Shown here: positions 1 to 11,385 of the stretch, one piece after another
Layout: every line of letters begins with the position of its first letter
Numbering within the stretch: position 1 is the stretch's first letter
DNA from: Paraglomus occultum
Taxonomy: Eukaryota; Glomeromycota; Glomeromycetes; Paraglomerales; Paraglomeraceae
DNA: 20,206 nucleotides
NCBI GenBank assembly: GCA_910592205.1
Contig: CAJVPJ010000639.1
Location: 1-20,206 of the forward strand
Direction: 5' to 3'
The notes under the pieces: model-generated
Databases searched by the model: none
What the model saw: only the letters and a program-made list of their open reading frames with translations
Told to the model about the DNA's origin: nothing
Program-made: the position numbers and the translations under genes

Positions 1-77
1 AAAAGGGAAAGTAACCCTTGCTTCGGTATAACAAAAATTCGTTATAACGCATTTCGTTATAACGGGGTCCGACTGTA
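1..77 (-). mobile_element. Terminal inverted repeat of a pogo/Tigger-like DNA transposon, truncated by the window edge
   Basis: Read on the minus strand from position 75, the sequence begins CAGTCGGACCCCGTTATAAC, which has the style of pogo/Tigger (Tc1-mariner superfamily) termini: CAGTCGRACC followed by TATAACGAA-like motifs. The dinucleotide TA at 76-77 directly after the final CAG end fits the TA target-site duplication of this superfamily. Two identical 12-bp blocks, TTCGTTATAACG at 38-49 and 53-64, each contain the 10-bp palindrome CGTTATAACG; a partial third (GGTATAAC) lies at 25-32. The rest of the element would lie left of position 1, so whether it carries a transposase or is a short non-autonomous copy cannot be seen. 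No matching opposite terminus is visible in the window. The assignment rests on remembered family motifs, not a search. Confidence 0.6.
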
Positions 78-649
78 CTAGCTTATGTTACAAATCATAG
101 CCGACACTCGCCATATCTAGACGACTCTACTTAATTCAGGTAACACTTCGTTTCGATTATCCTGACATTTTGCGATAAATAACGTCCATTCTTATGCGAA
201 CGTTTGCATTATGTTTGTCATGACAAAAAGCCATAACCTAACAAACAGAAGCGAAAAGAGCAATATACAATGACAATGACAATTTAACTATTGGTAATAA
301 GATATGTTGGATTTTTGCTTCACTTCTATAGTACTATATTACTATATTTATATTCAGTGCTCTATGGTAATAAACATCTCGCAAGTTTCGCAATTCTGCA
401 AATACGGTCAATATAATAACTATTTCCTTTATCTGTTGTGCTGTATGTCACATATTTCTTGTAGTGCCAATCAATTCTACCGGAATTTATCTCGTGACTC
501 CCGAAATAGCGATGTCATGGGCGTAGTAAAAAAATGGTAATATAGGCAAATTCACCAGTTTCTCGAATTTAGGTCCCGGTGCTTCTCCCCTGTTCCTCAA
601 CGGACAACGAATCAGAGTAACATCCCTAACCTCACATACGAAAGCAAAA
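78..649 (+). promoter_or_regulatory. Upstream region and 5' leader of CAND1
   Basis: This stretch has no convincing gene. A 78-codon open frame at 304-540 is hydrophobic and aromatic with no recognisable domain. An inverted CCAAT box (ATTGGT, 290-295) could bind the CCAAT-binding complex. A pyrimidine-rich patch at about 573-601 (cccggtgcttctcccctgttcctc) lies 50-75 nt before the start codon and resembles the CT blocks of fungal promoters. No TATA box stands out near it. The start codon context is gcaaaaATGA, with A at -3, which is favourable. Confidence 0.4.
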
Positions 650-3600
650 ATGACCAATACAGCCTACGCAGTAAACCAGTTGCTAGAGAAGGTTTGTCCA
701 CTTCCGCATGGAATCTTGTCCAAAATCGTTTTTCGCTTCTCCCTGTTACATGACAAGCGTCGTCTTATAACCAAGATTTTCTCCAAAACGAATTGTAGAT
801 GGACTCTAGCGACACGGACTTTCGATATATGGCCACCAATGATCTCATGAATGAACTGCAAAAGGACGTTTTTAATATAGACGAACCGCTGGAGAGAAAA
901 GTTGTTGCTAAAATTCTTATCCTTATGAACGACGCTAATGGAGAAGTTCAAAACCTGGCCGTCAAATGGTTCGTTTTTTTCCCCCCCTCTAATCATATCA
1001 AATTGATTGAATTCTGCCTCCTCCATACATAACTGGATCCCGATTTCACCACGTGATTTATTATTTCCGACAGTCTTGCGCCTCTCGTGAAGAAGGTGCA
1101 TGAACCACAACTGCAAGAAATTGTTGACAGGCTGTGTGATTACACTACTCAGAAAAAAGATGAGTTACGGGATATCGCTGGAATAGGTATTTATGCTTCG
1201 ATCTGATTATACAAAAGTCTTTGTCACATTCTACATGCTAAATCCCTCCGTTTGTTCATGTAGGATTAAAAACCGTAATGGTTGAATTGCCAAACAATCC
1301 CAGCTTGGTTAATAACATTCTGAGTCGGCTAGTCCCCCGCCTTATTCAACAGCTGGAAAACGTAGGCTACTGCTATAACTACGCGTGCATTTTTATTAGT
1401 GATGATTTCCTAGCGACGCGTACTCATTATCACATTTTTCAATGCTACATCAGCCGGATACGCCGTATGAAGTGTTAATAGATACACTCGATATTCTAAG
1501 CGAGATCTTGTCGAGATTTGGTCTGTCTGTTGCCAAGTTCCAGAAACGAATTCAAAAGATCTTGTTGACGCAATTGCAACATTCTAGACCGGCATTTAGA
1601 AAGAAAGTGACAATAGCCATGGGTATGTACGGCGAAACGTGGTCAATATCTGTGGGGAAGACTTTGAGTAATACTGGTCCTCTGTAATATATGTATTATT
1701 GTAGAATATGCATGTGTTTACATTCGACATTTGCAACACATATATATTCGTCACGTGTAATATCGAGAATTCTGACTTTTCTGTCAACTCATACGAATTC
1801 TATCTACTAGGTCACCTCTCAGTACACATATCCGAGGATCTATTCAATGAATTGATTACTCAAATATTGATGGAATTCAGTATGGCCGATAAGCAAAACG
1901 AAAGATTAAAGACTCTCATTCAATGTGTGGGCACCTTGAGGTCAGTACAGTCTCATTCGTGAGTTTTCTTTTCGACTTTACGTTAGTTGTCAAGATCACA
2001 TTGTTGACTGTCAAACTTTATCAAAGTCGATCGAGTGCACAAAGGATAGGAAAGTATTTGCCCGAATTTGTGCCCCACGTGCTTCGAACTGCCTCAGTCG
2101 ACGATGATGATGAGTTGCGAGAAATTTGTCTGCAGGTTGATCCTATTTATCACGGTTATCACAAGCAGTACTTGTTAAGTGTTATTGAACGATATTTTGT
2201 CGCCTTAGGCTTTGGAAACGTTCGTCTTACGATGTCCAACAGAAGTCACGCAGTATATAGATCAAATCATTGTGCTGTGTCTCGAATACCTCAGATACGA
2301 TCCTAACTATGCTGTAGACGAAGAGGAAGAGGAAGAAGGTCTAGGTGAAGATGTCGACATGGTTGAAGAAGAGGAAGAAGACGAAGGGTTTGTTTTTTCA
2401 CTTTATGGAAAACTAATTGATTGTAGGACAATTTGTTGAAGTATACCATTAATATGATTTACAGAGAATATTCTGACGATGATGACGTGTCATGGAAAGT
2501 GCGAAGATCGTCCTCGAAAGTACTTGCAGCAATCATCGGAACTCGCCATGAAATACTAATCAAACTATACTTGGAAGTGGCACCCGCACTCGTTAGCAGG
2601 TTCAGCGAACGAGAAGAATCTGTCAGAGTAGACGTATTGCACACGTTCATAATTTTATTGAGACAGACATTTGTATATGGTGGCGACTCGTACGTTTCTC
2701 GAGAAGGGGAAAGAGACGCTAAGCGACATAAGCCATCAGTTGACATGGATATCGGAGAAAGGCAAGTCTGGTTAATAGTCTCTGATTATCTTGTCTTCCA
2801 GGCCAAAGTTTATTGACAAATTTTATCCGATTGTTGAATAGCCCGAAACAACTTCTCAGAGGCTTGGTTCCCAAACTTAGCCGCATTCTATCCAAGCAAC
2901 TCCAAACCACCAAATCCATCCCAACAAAACAAATGGGCTTTGTACTTCTTCGTGAACTAGTCACGGTATTGAACGGTGGTCTTGAACAACACATTTACCT
3001 CTTTATTCCAGTCATTGAGAACGCGCTTACCACATCATTCGACGCAAATCATCATAGCAACACTAATTCAAACCTCAAGATCGAGACATTAAGTTTTCTG
3101 CGCCAATTGCTCAGAGTGCACTCTCCACATGTACTCCACCAGCATCTTGACAGACTGTCACCACCAATTACTGCATCGGTATCTGACAAGTTTTATAAGA
3201 TTACGTCTGAAGCTCTGATTGTGTGCATTGAGCTGGTGAAGGTTATTCGTCCGATCGGGCCCGACCAATCTAATATCCCAGAAATGAACCCTCATTTTAA
3301 GAAGTACATTATAAACATCTATGAAGAAACTAATGCGAGACTGGCAAAATTGGATGCCGATCAAGAAGTCAAAGAGCGTGCGATTATGTGTCTCGGCACT
3401 TTGCTATCTCAGACTGGTGATAATCTTCAAGAGCAATTGGCTGAGGCGATGCCAAAGTTACTGTCTTTTCTTAAGAATGAAGTTACTAGACTGACCACTG
3501 TCAAGACGTTCACCAGTGTTGCAGACAGTCATGTATGCTTTGGATCTGAAGTACGGGCAGCTGTGCTACAAGCTGTAGGAGAAGTTGGGTTGTTGTTGAG

Positions 3601-6218
3601 GAAAACTCATAGGCAGTTGAAAGTTGCCAGTTTGATTTGTCTTGAAGTATTTGTAAGACGGTGAGTTTACCATTTGGAAATGATTGGGCTTTGAATTAGT
3701 TGGAATTTCTATATTCATGTTTTCGGGTAGTTTATCAATTTTAAGAGATGCTCCCTTATTTAATCACTTTTAATTTAATTCTTTTTGTTCAGTTATGGCG
3801 CAGACATGGATCGCAAAGTTTACGATTTCCTTCTCAAGGAACTTACGCCTCACATCTCTGATCAGGATCTCCATCTCCTTCCATTGGCTCTCAACACCAT
3901 AGTTGCCATTCTAAACGCCGATCCTAGTACAGCACGAGAAGTGAATCAATACTGTCTTCCTTCTATCTTCCAACTCGTCCAATCTACCCTTGTCCAAGGT
4001 GCAGCGCTGCACAGCTTATTGAAATTATTTGCGACATTGATCAAGACTGACGAGGAACAATTTGATGTGCTCTTGTTTAAACTGAGGCAACCTGTTGAGA
4101 CTTTGTTACCGAACGAGCTAGCTCTGTCAAAACAGGCTTATTCTACAATCGCACAATGTATAACTGTTCTTTGTGTTAAATCTTCACCTGATAGAGCTGA
4201 CGCTACCGTAAGCGATTTCATAGGGAAGATTCAGGTTAGTGCGCTGATAACGGACTATTCTAAAGAGCATTGAAGACATCCTATTGATAAATTTTATTAA
4301 TGCACACACGTATATTAGTTTCAGGAAACTCCGGAACCGATTACATATCTTTCTTTGCTCACACTTGGAGAGATTGGTCGTCGCATGTGAGTGTTGCTTG
4401 AGGATATTTTCATCTTGCCCTATACTTTTTTCTTATTTCTCCTATCATTTTTCAGAGATCTGAGCTCACACGCGGACATATACCAGTCAGTGTTGCACTT
4501 ATTTTCCGCTCCATCCGAAGAAGTCAAATCAGCCGCTGCTTTTGCGCTTGGTAACATAAGTGTGGGCAACGTTCGCAAGTACTTGCCGATAGTCATAAGC
4601 GAGATTAAGAATGATCCGAAAAAGCGATATTTACTATTACACGCTCTTAAAGAGGTACATGATTTGCTTGATGCTCGTAAAAGACGTATTGATGGCAGTA
4701 CCATCTTACATTCTGTTTCTGCCCATTTATTAGATAATCACACGATATTCTAATGAAGAGGGAGTAAAGGACTTGGGTCCATTTGCTGAGAGTATTTGGT
4801 ACGCTCGTTATTTGAAATTATTGCTATATGGTATTCATATCGAGAGCAGCAACTGACGAGTTTGCTTTTTTTGTTCTTAAGGAATATATTGTTTGATAGC
4901 GGTGAGGGAGTCGAAGAAGGCACTAGAAATGTTGTTGCCGAATGTGTTGGTAAATTAACAATGGCAAATCCAAATAAATTCTTACCCGAGCTACAGGTAT
5001 GCTTTTAACGGTCCATTTTGATCGTTCTTAACCAAACGAATAATATTGAATCGTCCTTTTTTGTAGAAACGCCTTAAATCGTCTTCAGCCGAGACGCGGG
5101 CTACCGTAGTGACTGCTATCAAATACACATTTGCCAACGAGGGACAAGATTACGACGAACTATTGCGACCATTGATTATGGAATTCTTGTTGCTAATAAG
5201 AGATAGTGACCTGGTAAATGTTTCAAATTGGAAATTGGCATATTCATTAATAGTTCATCTGCATCTTATTGACCCATTGTTCCTTTACTTAGAATGTCCG
5301 TCGGCTATCGTTATCCACACTTAATTCCGCTGCTCACAATAAACCATATTTAATCCGGGACGTATTAGATCAACTGCTGCCTTTATTATACAACGAAACT
5401 TATGTAAACCCAGACCTAATTCGTACTGTTGAAATGGGTCCATTCCAACATCAGGTGGATGGTGGTTTAGACATTCGAAAGGTACATATTCATTCTACAT
5501 TCATTCTATTATCGTTGTTTTCGCGCATCACACCCCAATGATTGTATGTTTATTCTGTTGGTGTCTGCAGTCTGCCTATGAATGTATGCACACATTACTA
5601 GAGACATGTCTAGACAAACTGGATATCTTCCGTTTCCTGGATCGAGTATTGGCTGGATTAACAGACCATCACGATATTATTTTCCTCTCACACACCATGT
5701 TGATTCGTTTGGCCAGTATCGCTCCGACAGCCGTGAAGCAGAGTAAGTATTGTAGAAATCTACCACGTGTTGGTCTCCTATTATCTACATGTTTGCTACC
5801 TAGCGTCTATTAACACCTTATATGCTTTATCAAACAATGCTACTATAGAACTCGATGATACAGTAGATCCGCTCAAGACTATATTAAATCTTAAACTCAA
5901 AGAGAATGCTGTTAAAGCCGAGGTTGAGCGCAACAATGAATTGCAGCGGTCTGCTCTCAGAGTTATCATTCATCTTAGCGCGCTACTCGAGACAGGTAAG
6001 GCAAAACGATATAATAACATGGCTTTTTGACTGATAATCAGTATTGAATTAACACGTCCATTTATTTTCCACCTGTAGCGGGACACGCACCGAAATTCGA
6101 GGCCATGACTCGGGAAGTTAAACATGGACCATTAAGCAACATGTACAAGACTCTGGTGATTGAACTAGAAAACAGGGATTATTATTCTACGCGGGTAGAT
6201 GCTATGGACTTGTCATAA
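650..6218 (+). CDS. CAND1: Cullin-associated NEDD8-dissociated protein 1 (CAND1/TIP120), 20 coding exons, 1267 residues
   Basis: Exons: 650-691, 799-968, 1074-1186, 1264-1361, 1454-1622, 1811-1940, 2027-2135, 2209-2387, 2465-2761, 2842-3660, 3793-4234, 4325-4386, 4456-4654, 4734-4798, 4882-4996, 5067-5213, 5293-5481, 5571-5742, 5849-5995, 6079-6218. The exons join in one frame (3804 nt with TAA). Known role: CAND1 is a HEAT-repeat solenoid that wraps un-neddylated cullin-RBX1 and exchanges substrate-receptor modules of SCF/CRL ubiquitin ligases in nucleus and cytoplasm. Collinear similarity to remembered animal CAND1 is clear throughout: [20 protein letters not shown] at residues 11-30, [16 protein letters not shown], an acidic loop (314-343, runs of Glu/Asp) then [79 protein letters not shown] (region of the hairpin that blocks adaptor binding), and [10 protein letters not shown]. 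The start at 650 matches the animal N-terminus; human CAND1 has 1230 residues. The gene is intact and in one piece. Identity is very sure; individual junctions of introns 9 and 18 are slightly less so. Confidence 0.96.
2762..2841 (+). other. CAND1: GC-AG intron (intron 9) of CAND1
   Basis: The exon ends GAAAG and the intron begins GCAAGT, the strong-consensus form of the GC donor class. No GT donor nearby joins in the right phase to any acceptor that keeps the CAND1 frame. The acceptor TGAATAG at 2841 joins phase 2 to a single C, giving [17 protein letters not shown], which restores the expected alignment. The length of 80 nt matches neighbouring introns. A tempting acceptor at 2801 (cttccag) would shift the frame and hit a stop within about 15 codons. 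A second in-frame alternative acceptor at 2808 would give a 47-nt intron and add 11 residues that do not resemble the family. Confidence 0.75.
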
Positions 6219-9060
6219 TATATTTTTTTCACAAACAGTTATTATAGGCGTCTTTATAGACCTTTTACCAATACGTTGAATAGTAGATTGAAATATTTTC
6301 GTTAGATTTACTTCCGTAGAATTGCTTCTAAAAGATTGTCTATCAAATTAAAAGACTATTTATGTCAGCTAATTAATATCAATTAGGCGGAGAATTTCTG
6401 TATGGTTTGTGATGATGACGTGCTTTTGACTAGCCGCGTGGGAATGTTTTGTTTCATATGCCCGAATTTCCCATCCACGAAGCGTTGATCCTTAAAGCAA
6501 CGAAACAAGGGATACAATATATATACTATGGTTTTAGCGGATACTGTAATAATTAATTCATTATGAACCATGAAGTTGCAAACCATCTATTTCATAATTT
6601 TATTATAATGATGAATCGTTTGTTTATCCCACTCCACTCACAAGTGATAAACAAATAAATAATTACCTGAACTGAATACAGTAGTCCCATTTTAGGACGC
6701 TTCGGAAACCCACATGCAAGCACGTTCACTGTCGCTATTCATTCATTCGTTGATTCAGTATACAATAAGTTTTCTCGATAGTTAAAAGACACGTTGCGCC
6801 TTCGCCTGTCTGCATGACAATGCTTGAAAAGAGGTATCGTAAGAAACTCGCATATTATTATTATGTCAATACGAGTTAGTTCCAATTATGACGTCTGCTG
6901 ACGAACAATTTATGTATGGAGATTTTGGGGGAAAGAGGGGGGGAAAACCTTAATCTCTTATCGTATGTGATACATGACATACGAAATATGTAAAGTCTTA
7001 TCCGAATCATCACTATTCAAAAGCAGCTTAAATTCAAACGTGTAAAAATAAGTGTCACTGTTCTTTTTCGTAATCAGCAATAAGATTCCGCGCGCGGTTA
7101 AAGATTTTTAATATGCCGTTACTTTGGGCGTATATGCTTTCCGAGACCATATTGTTATTGGGGTTGTAAATAATAATAACAGGGATAACACCGTCTGATG
7201 GCGTTATCCGTAATTTGGCGCAATATTAACTTTCCCTGATTTTGTGTAGTACGTAGATCACACGCTGACAATAAAAGGAATGACGTTAGAGCGTACACGC
7301 AAAATTCTCAAGTCGTCATCGAAAGAGAGGAATATTAGCACTAGTCTGTATGTTATTGTTTCTCGAAACTGGTGATCACGGGTCAAATCGTTAAGTCGGT
7401 TAAAATCGTTAATATTAACACAACCCCTTGCATTTAACAATTACACAAAGCAAGGGGTGGGGTGATGGGGGAAAAGAAGGACAAGCCGAAATCTAACGCG
7501 TTTTCTTTTTAATTTGATTTCGGTAAAAACCGAGTCTTATAAAGTAAACCAGTTAAATCAATGTTTATTAATAATTTCCTTACTCACCAGATTAGAGAAT
7601 GTAAGAAACGGTAGCTGATTTGTCATCAAAGTAAAACATGCTCGAATCTACTGAAATAATCCGAGAGTGCCATGTAATAACAGAGTGATGTAGATAAAAT
7701 TTGGTGGTTATTTGGTGGTTATGCATATTAGTACGTATACAGTACAGTGTAATCTTTATCCGATGCAATTATGTTGAATAAAACTGATTGAATTGATTGT
7801 GGTGTCTCATTCGTTCACTGATTAGATAATTACTTTTGTTTACCAAACGTATGTTGTCCAGAAACTAGTAGACGAGCCGCTCTCTTGATTGCCTTAGTTT
7901 CATTTTATGGTATGGTTACATTTTTAGAGACGTGACTAGTGTCCCAACAAAACATATGCTTGACAACGCGTGGCACTTTGCTCGTATTGGATTTGACAGT
8001 TAGAGCACCAGTCATTGTCTTTGTAGACTATGTGCCCACTTGCTTTTGATCTGGCAAGGATTGACATGTTGATAAAATGTTTGTTGTAAAGACTACGCGG
8101 TGATATTACGTTTCGGTTTTACAATTGCAGAATCCCTCGTATAGAATTACATCTACTTATTTACAGCAATTAGCTTGCCAGTTTCCAACTCTAAAAAATG
8201 TTTCGTGTGTGAGATAAACATCAATCTGTTGACACAACAATTATATAGTACTGGTTTCTCTAACCTTATTATTATACGATTCTTCTCTCAATGTCAACTG
8301 TACAAGCTCTGTCCAAGTCAATAGTGCGCAAAACGCTGGTTGAGTGGGAAAGTAAGTTTGACATGTTTGTTAGATATAATGTTGATACAACTCCCTTTAA
8401 CCTAAACTATCATTTCCCACACTAAATGTGATTTGCACACTCTGCTTGACAAACAATAAAGATGCTCTCTAAAAGTTGTTCAAGCTGATAACAGAATGAC
8501 TTGGTTTTTCCAACAACTCAAAGACAACATGTGAACTTAAGACTGATGTGCAGAATAGTCAAGAAAAAAAAAGCTTATCACTGTAGCACGCATGGACGTA
8601 CGTATATGCACTATTACTCATGTTGTAAACTTTGTCAGCCTCTTTTTTCCAAAACACGTTAGATTCAAGCACTTACCGTGTATATATAGTTATTGTATTG
8701 CTAATGTTATTTTATATCTATTTTTATTATATCGTTTTTAATCCGGTTTATTATTTTTTTTCGGTGCTACTAATACAGAATAAGAATACGTGACGCGCGT
8801 ATGTCCGAAAATGGTGGCATGGATATGGGTCACTTGATATGGCGTCTTGCCAATAATAAATGAGTTGGACCCCTGAAATGTAATCATGGCGTTATATGTT
8901 TGTTTTTGCGTGCTCCATATTGATTTATCATCAGATGAAAATACGTCATTCTATGAAATTGAGAATGGAAAAAGCACAAGCTTGTGACATGACTGATTAG
9001 CGTTTGCTTTTTTACCTTCTCCACTGTTCTACTCCACATCTTATTGTCATGTGTCTGATG
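6219..9060. other. Intergenic region downstream of CAND1, no gene seen
   Basis: Only short scattered open frames (67 codons or fewer) occur, none with a recognisable domain, credible codon use or splice-joined extension. I see no tRNA A/B-box pair, rRNA segment or long repeat. The first 60 nt after the CAND1 stop are T/A-rich (TATATTTTTTT), compatible with a fungal 3' UTR and polyadenylation region, though no clean AATAAA is present. A duplicated tTTTGGTGGTTA-like motif occurs near 7700-7722. Confidence 0.5.
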
Positions 9061-9116
9061 TTTGAACAAATGTGGGAAATTATTATTATGGGGGATGGAA
9101 ATGGGGAAGAAAGAAT

Positions 9117-9143
9117 GGGTTAGTGGGTTTGTGGGTTTGTGGG
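9117..9143 (+). other. Potential G-quadruplex motif
   Basis: Four GGG tracts at 9117-9119, 9125-9127, 9133-9135 and 9141-9143 are separated by loops of five bases (TTAGT, TTTGT, TTTGT). This meets the usual G3+N1-7 quadruplex pattern exactly. The 8-nt period GGGTTTGT also makes it a small tandem repeat. A G-rich stretch (GGGGGATGGAAATGGGG) lies just upstream at about 9090-9106. It lies within the gene-free region, about 2.9 kb beyond CAND1. Confidence 0.6.
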
Positions 9144-9353
9144 TTAATGAGCTTGTTGATGGCATTAGAACTTTTTTGTAACTTGCGCACTGATATTTTT
9201 GTTGATTTTTGGTTTCTCCACTCGTTTCTCCTGACGGTCGATGGGACGGTAAAAGGTACAATACAATGGAGCGAGTGGAGTGATATTAAACAAGGGCATG
9301 GAGCAAATAAGCAAGCGATTATCTATCCAATAAACAACAACAATTAAGACAAT

Positions 9354-9368
9354 GCACACACACACACA
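9354..9368. repeat. (CA)n microsatellite
   Basis: An uninterrupted CA dinucleotide run of about seven units, in intergenic DNA. Confidence 0.8.
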
Positions 9369-9440
9369 AATACATGTTATGTAATATAACATCATATATA
9401 AATGAGAAAATGCTTGGGATAAAGTTGACGAATAACATGT

Positions 9441-9570
9441 CGTTATTATCGTTGTTATCGTCGTTATTGTTATTGTTGTTGTGTTGTTGTGTTGTTGTGT
9501 TGTTGTGTTGTTGTGTTATCGTTGTTATCGTTTGTTATCGTTTGTTGTCCTTGTTGTCCTTGTTGTTGTC
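9441..9570. repeat. Compound TTG / TTATCG / GTGTTGTT simple repeat
   Basis: A T/G-rich tract is built from interleaved units: GTTATCG-like heptamers at the left, about five copies of the octamer GTTGTTGT in the middle (about 9474-9514), then TTTGTTATCG and TTGTTGTCC repeats at the right. The plus strand has almost no A outside the TTATCG units. The 112-codon open frame that crosses it (Leu/Ser/Val-rich) is a by-product of the repeat. Confidence 0.8.
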
Positions 9571-10678
9571 TCATTTACTATTATATCTAGTTTGGAAGTT
9601 TTTCCAGTCCCAAAACTTTAGCGCTTTATGGGTTCTTTGTGCGAGTTGTACGGAATGTTTCGGGAAGAAAGGAAAAATATTTGAATGTGGTACGCCCACC
9701 CAATGTAAATAATTTAAGATGGATAAAATAGAATGGGAGATGTTTTATTAATTATGTATGTCTATGAAGTATACATGTTATGGAGATGATTTTCTGTCTC
9801 ACCGGTTCTAAGCCATTTATTTGTGTTATTACGGCCTGTTAACACGAATCCAATCAAACCAAATACTGGAGTATCGTTAGTATTACGATGTGATTAGTGA
9901 TTATATAACTATGGTTGTGATTATATCCCCCAGAGTGAACTTTATCACAATGTATTTTAATAGTTTTTGAAAAATTTATCTTAAATATATGTATAATGTA
10001 TGCAAGAGTCATATGCTCGCTTTGAACTTCTTTTTGGTTTATCCAAAGAAAGCAGTCGTTTTTCGCCAAATCTGTGCTAGATCGTAGGAAAGGTAGGAGT
10101 GAATAGTTGATAGAGATTTTTGTCTCTTTCCCCCCTCCCCCAAAGTCAAATCATCGTTCGAATAATAGTAATGCAAAAAAAAACTGTTTGTTTCATGAAT
10201 TATTTTAGTCGACAATACTTAAACCCCCTCCTTTCTCTCCTCCTCGTTCCCCAATCCATAGACAACGGATCGGGTCACCTCAACACAGTGAAATTTGCGA
10301 CAATTATAGAACATATTGGGATGGGGGGGCGTTATAGTTGAATTGTATAAATTAATGGGTCATGTGAGGACATATGTTTATCAGCTTGATATATTTTCAT
10401 ATCATTACCGTTATTGGACAGAGATGTACTTACCACGTTTTCTGGATTGGCCGAGTTGAGTACCATACGAAAAAAAAAAAAAAAAGAAACGAACGAACGG
10501 ATTAGAAGAAATAAGAACTGCCCAGATGGTGCGTGAGCAGGACAGCTGTATGGATTAGGAATAGAGCGAAACCCATGTTGGTTGAAATCGAATTTAATTT
10601 TGTATCCTAATTTTGCAATTTGTTTTCAACATGTGTTTGCCCTCCGTCCGAGAAATACGCTGGGTTGACAGATAACAA
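9571..10678. other. Intergenic region, no gene seen
   Basis: No coding frame with recognisable content. It holds C-rich patches (about 10130-10142 and 10224-10256), a short G run (10322-10329) and an A16 homopolymer at 10470-10485. Confidence 0.5.
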
Positions 10679-10972
10679 ACATAACACATATCAATCACAT
10701 AACGCAATAATACACGGAGAACGTATATCACATAACATATATGTAACATAACACATAGCTAGTAAATAGCACATCACATAGTAAATAGCACATATAACAC
10801 ATATAGATATAACACATAGCATATTACATAGAACACATAGCGTATGACATATAACACATATACATATAACACACATAACACACATATAACACATATAATA
10901 CATATAATACATACACATAATACATAACATATAGACACTAGCATATATAACACAAGTGTCATATCATATCAT
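10679..10972. repeat. Degenerate minisatellite of ACATATAACAC-type units
   Basis: About 290 nt are made almost entirely of variants of CACATATAA and CATAACA (period roughly 8-12 nt), for example ACACATATAACACATATAAT near 10880-10900. The plus strand is very poor in G. Units vary in length and sequence, so it looks old or slippage-driven. Minus-strand frames rich in Tyr/Met/Cys/Val across it are artefacts of the repeat. Confidence 0.75.
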
Positions 10973-11385
10973 TCATTGACAAAACGCCGTTAATAATAAT
11001 AATAATTTTTGATTTTATATTTTTCCCAACATCCCACTTTTTTTTTCAAAAGGGATATTGTCGAAAGGGGGGGAGGCTGCATGTGTATCCTATGATGTCA
11101 TTGACGCTAACGTAATGATGTAATAATATTAGACACTGTGCAATTTCTATTTCGAGAGACATGGTTACTATTTTGATAAACACAAACATCAATGGGATTT
11201 ACGCTTTGGGTAAAATGTCATAATTCATCGTATGGCTTGGAAATACCCTACCGTATATTCGGGAAGTAAATATGTATGCGGCGTATGATCTTGTAAATCT
11301 TATATATCCGGCGGTATTTATAATAATATGTGATACCAACCATCGGGCAAACTATTCATTAAAATTTTCCAACCTTTCCATGTGT
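10973..11385. other. Intergenic region, no gene seen
   Basis: AT-rich with a short (TAA)n run near 10992-11006 and a GGGGGGG run near 11067. No gene or RNA gene is recognised. Confidence 0.45.

Noticed and set aside
18-32. CTTGCTTCGGTATAAC, reminiscent of the 5' end of U6 snRNA
   Set aside because: The match ends after a few bases and the conserved U6 ACAGAGA box does not follow; it belongs to the transposon end.
664-1116. A 150-codon minus-strand open frame at the start of CAND1
   Set aside because: It overlaps CAND1 exons 1-3 and is their antisense shadow; the plus strand matches a known protein.
2802-2840. Coding extension [12 protein letters not shown] upstream of CAND1 exon 10
   Set aside because: It reads openly but does not resemble the family, and no well-placed donor joins to it in phase; it is better explained as the 3' part of the GC-AG intron.
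9374-9712. A 112-codon open frame including a Cys-rich tail (CASCTECFGKKG)
   Set aside because: Most of it is translation of the TTG/TTATCG simple repeat. The Cys-rich end has no recognisable zinc-ribbon spacing and no promoter or splice context.
10691-10962. Minus-strand Tyr/Cys/Met-rich frames
   Set aside because: They are by-products of the CACATATAA minisatellite.
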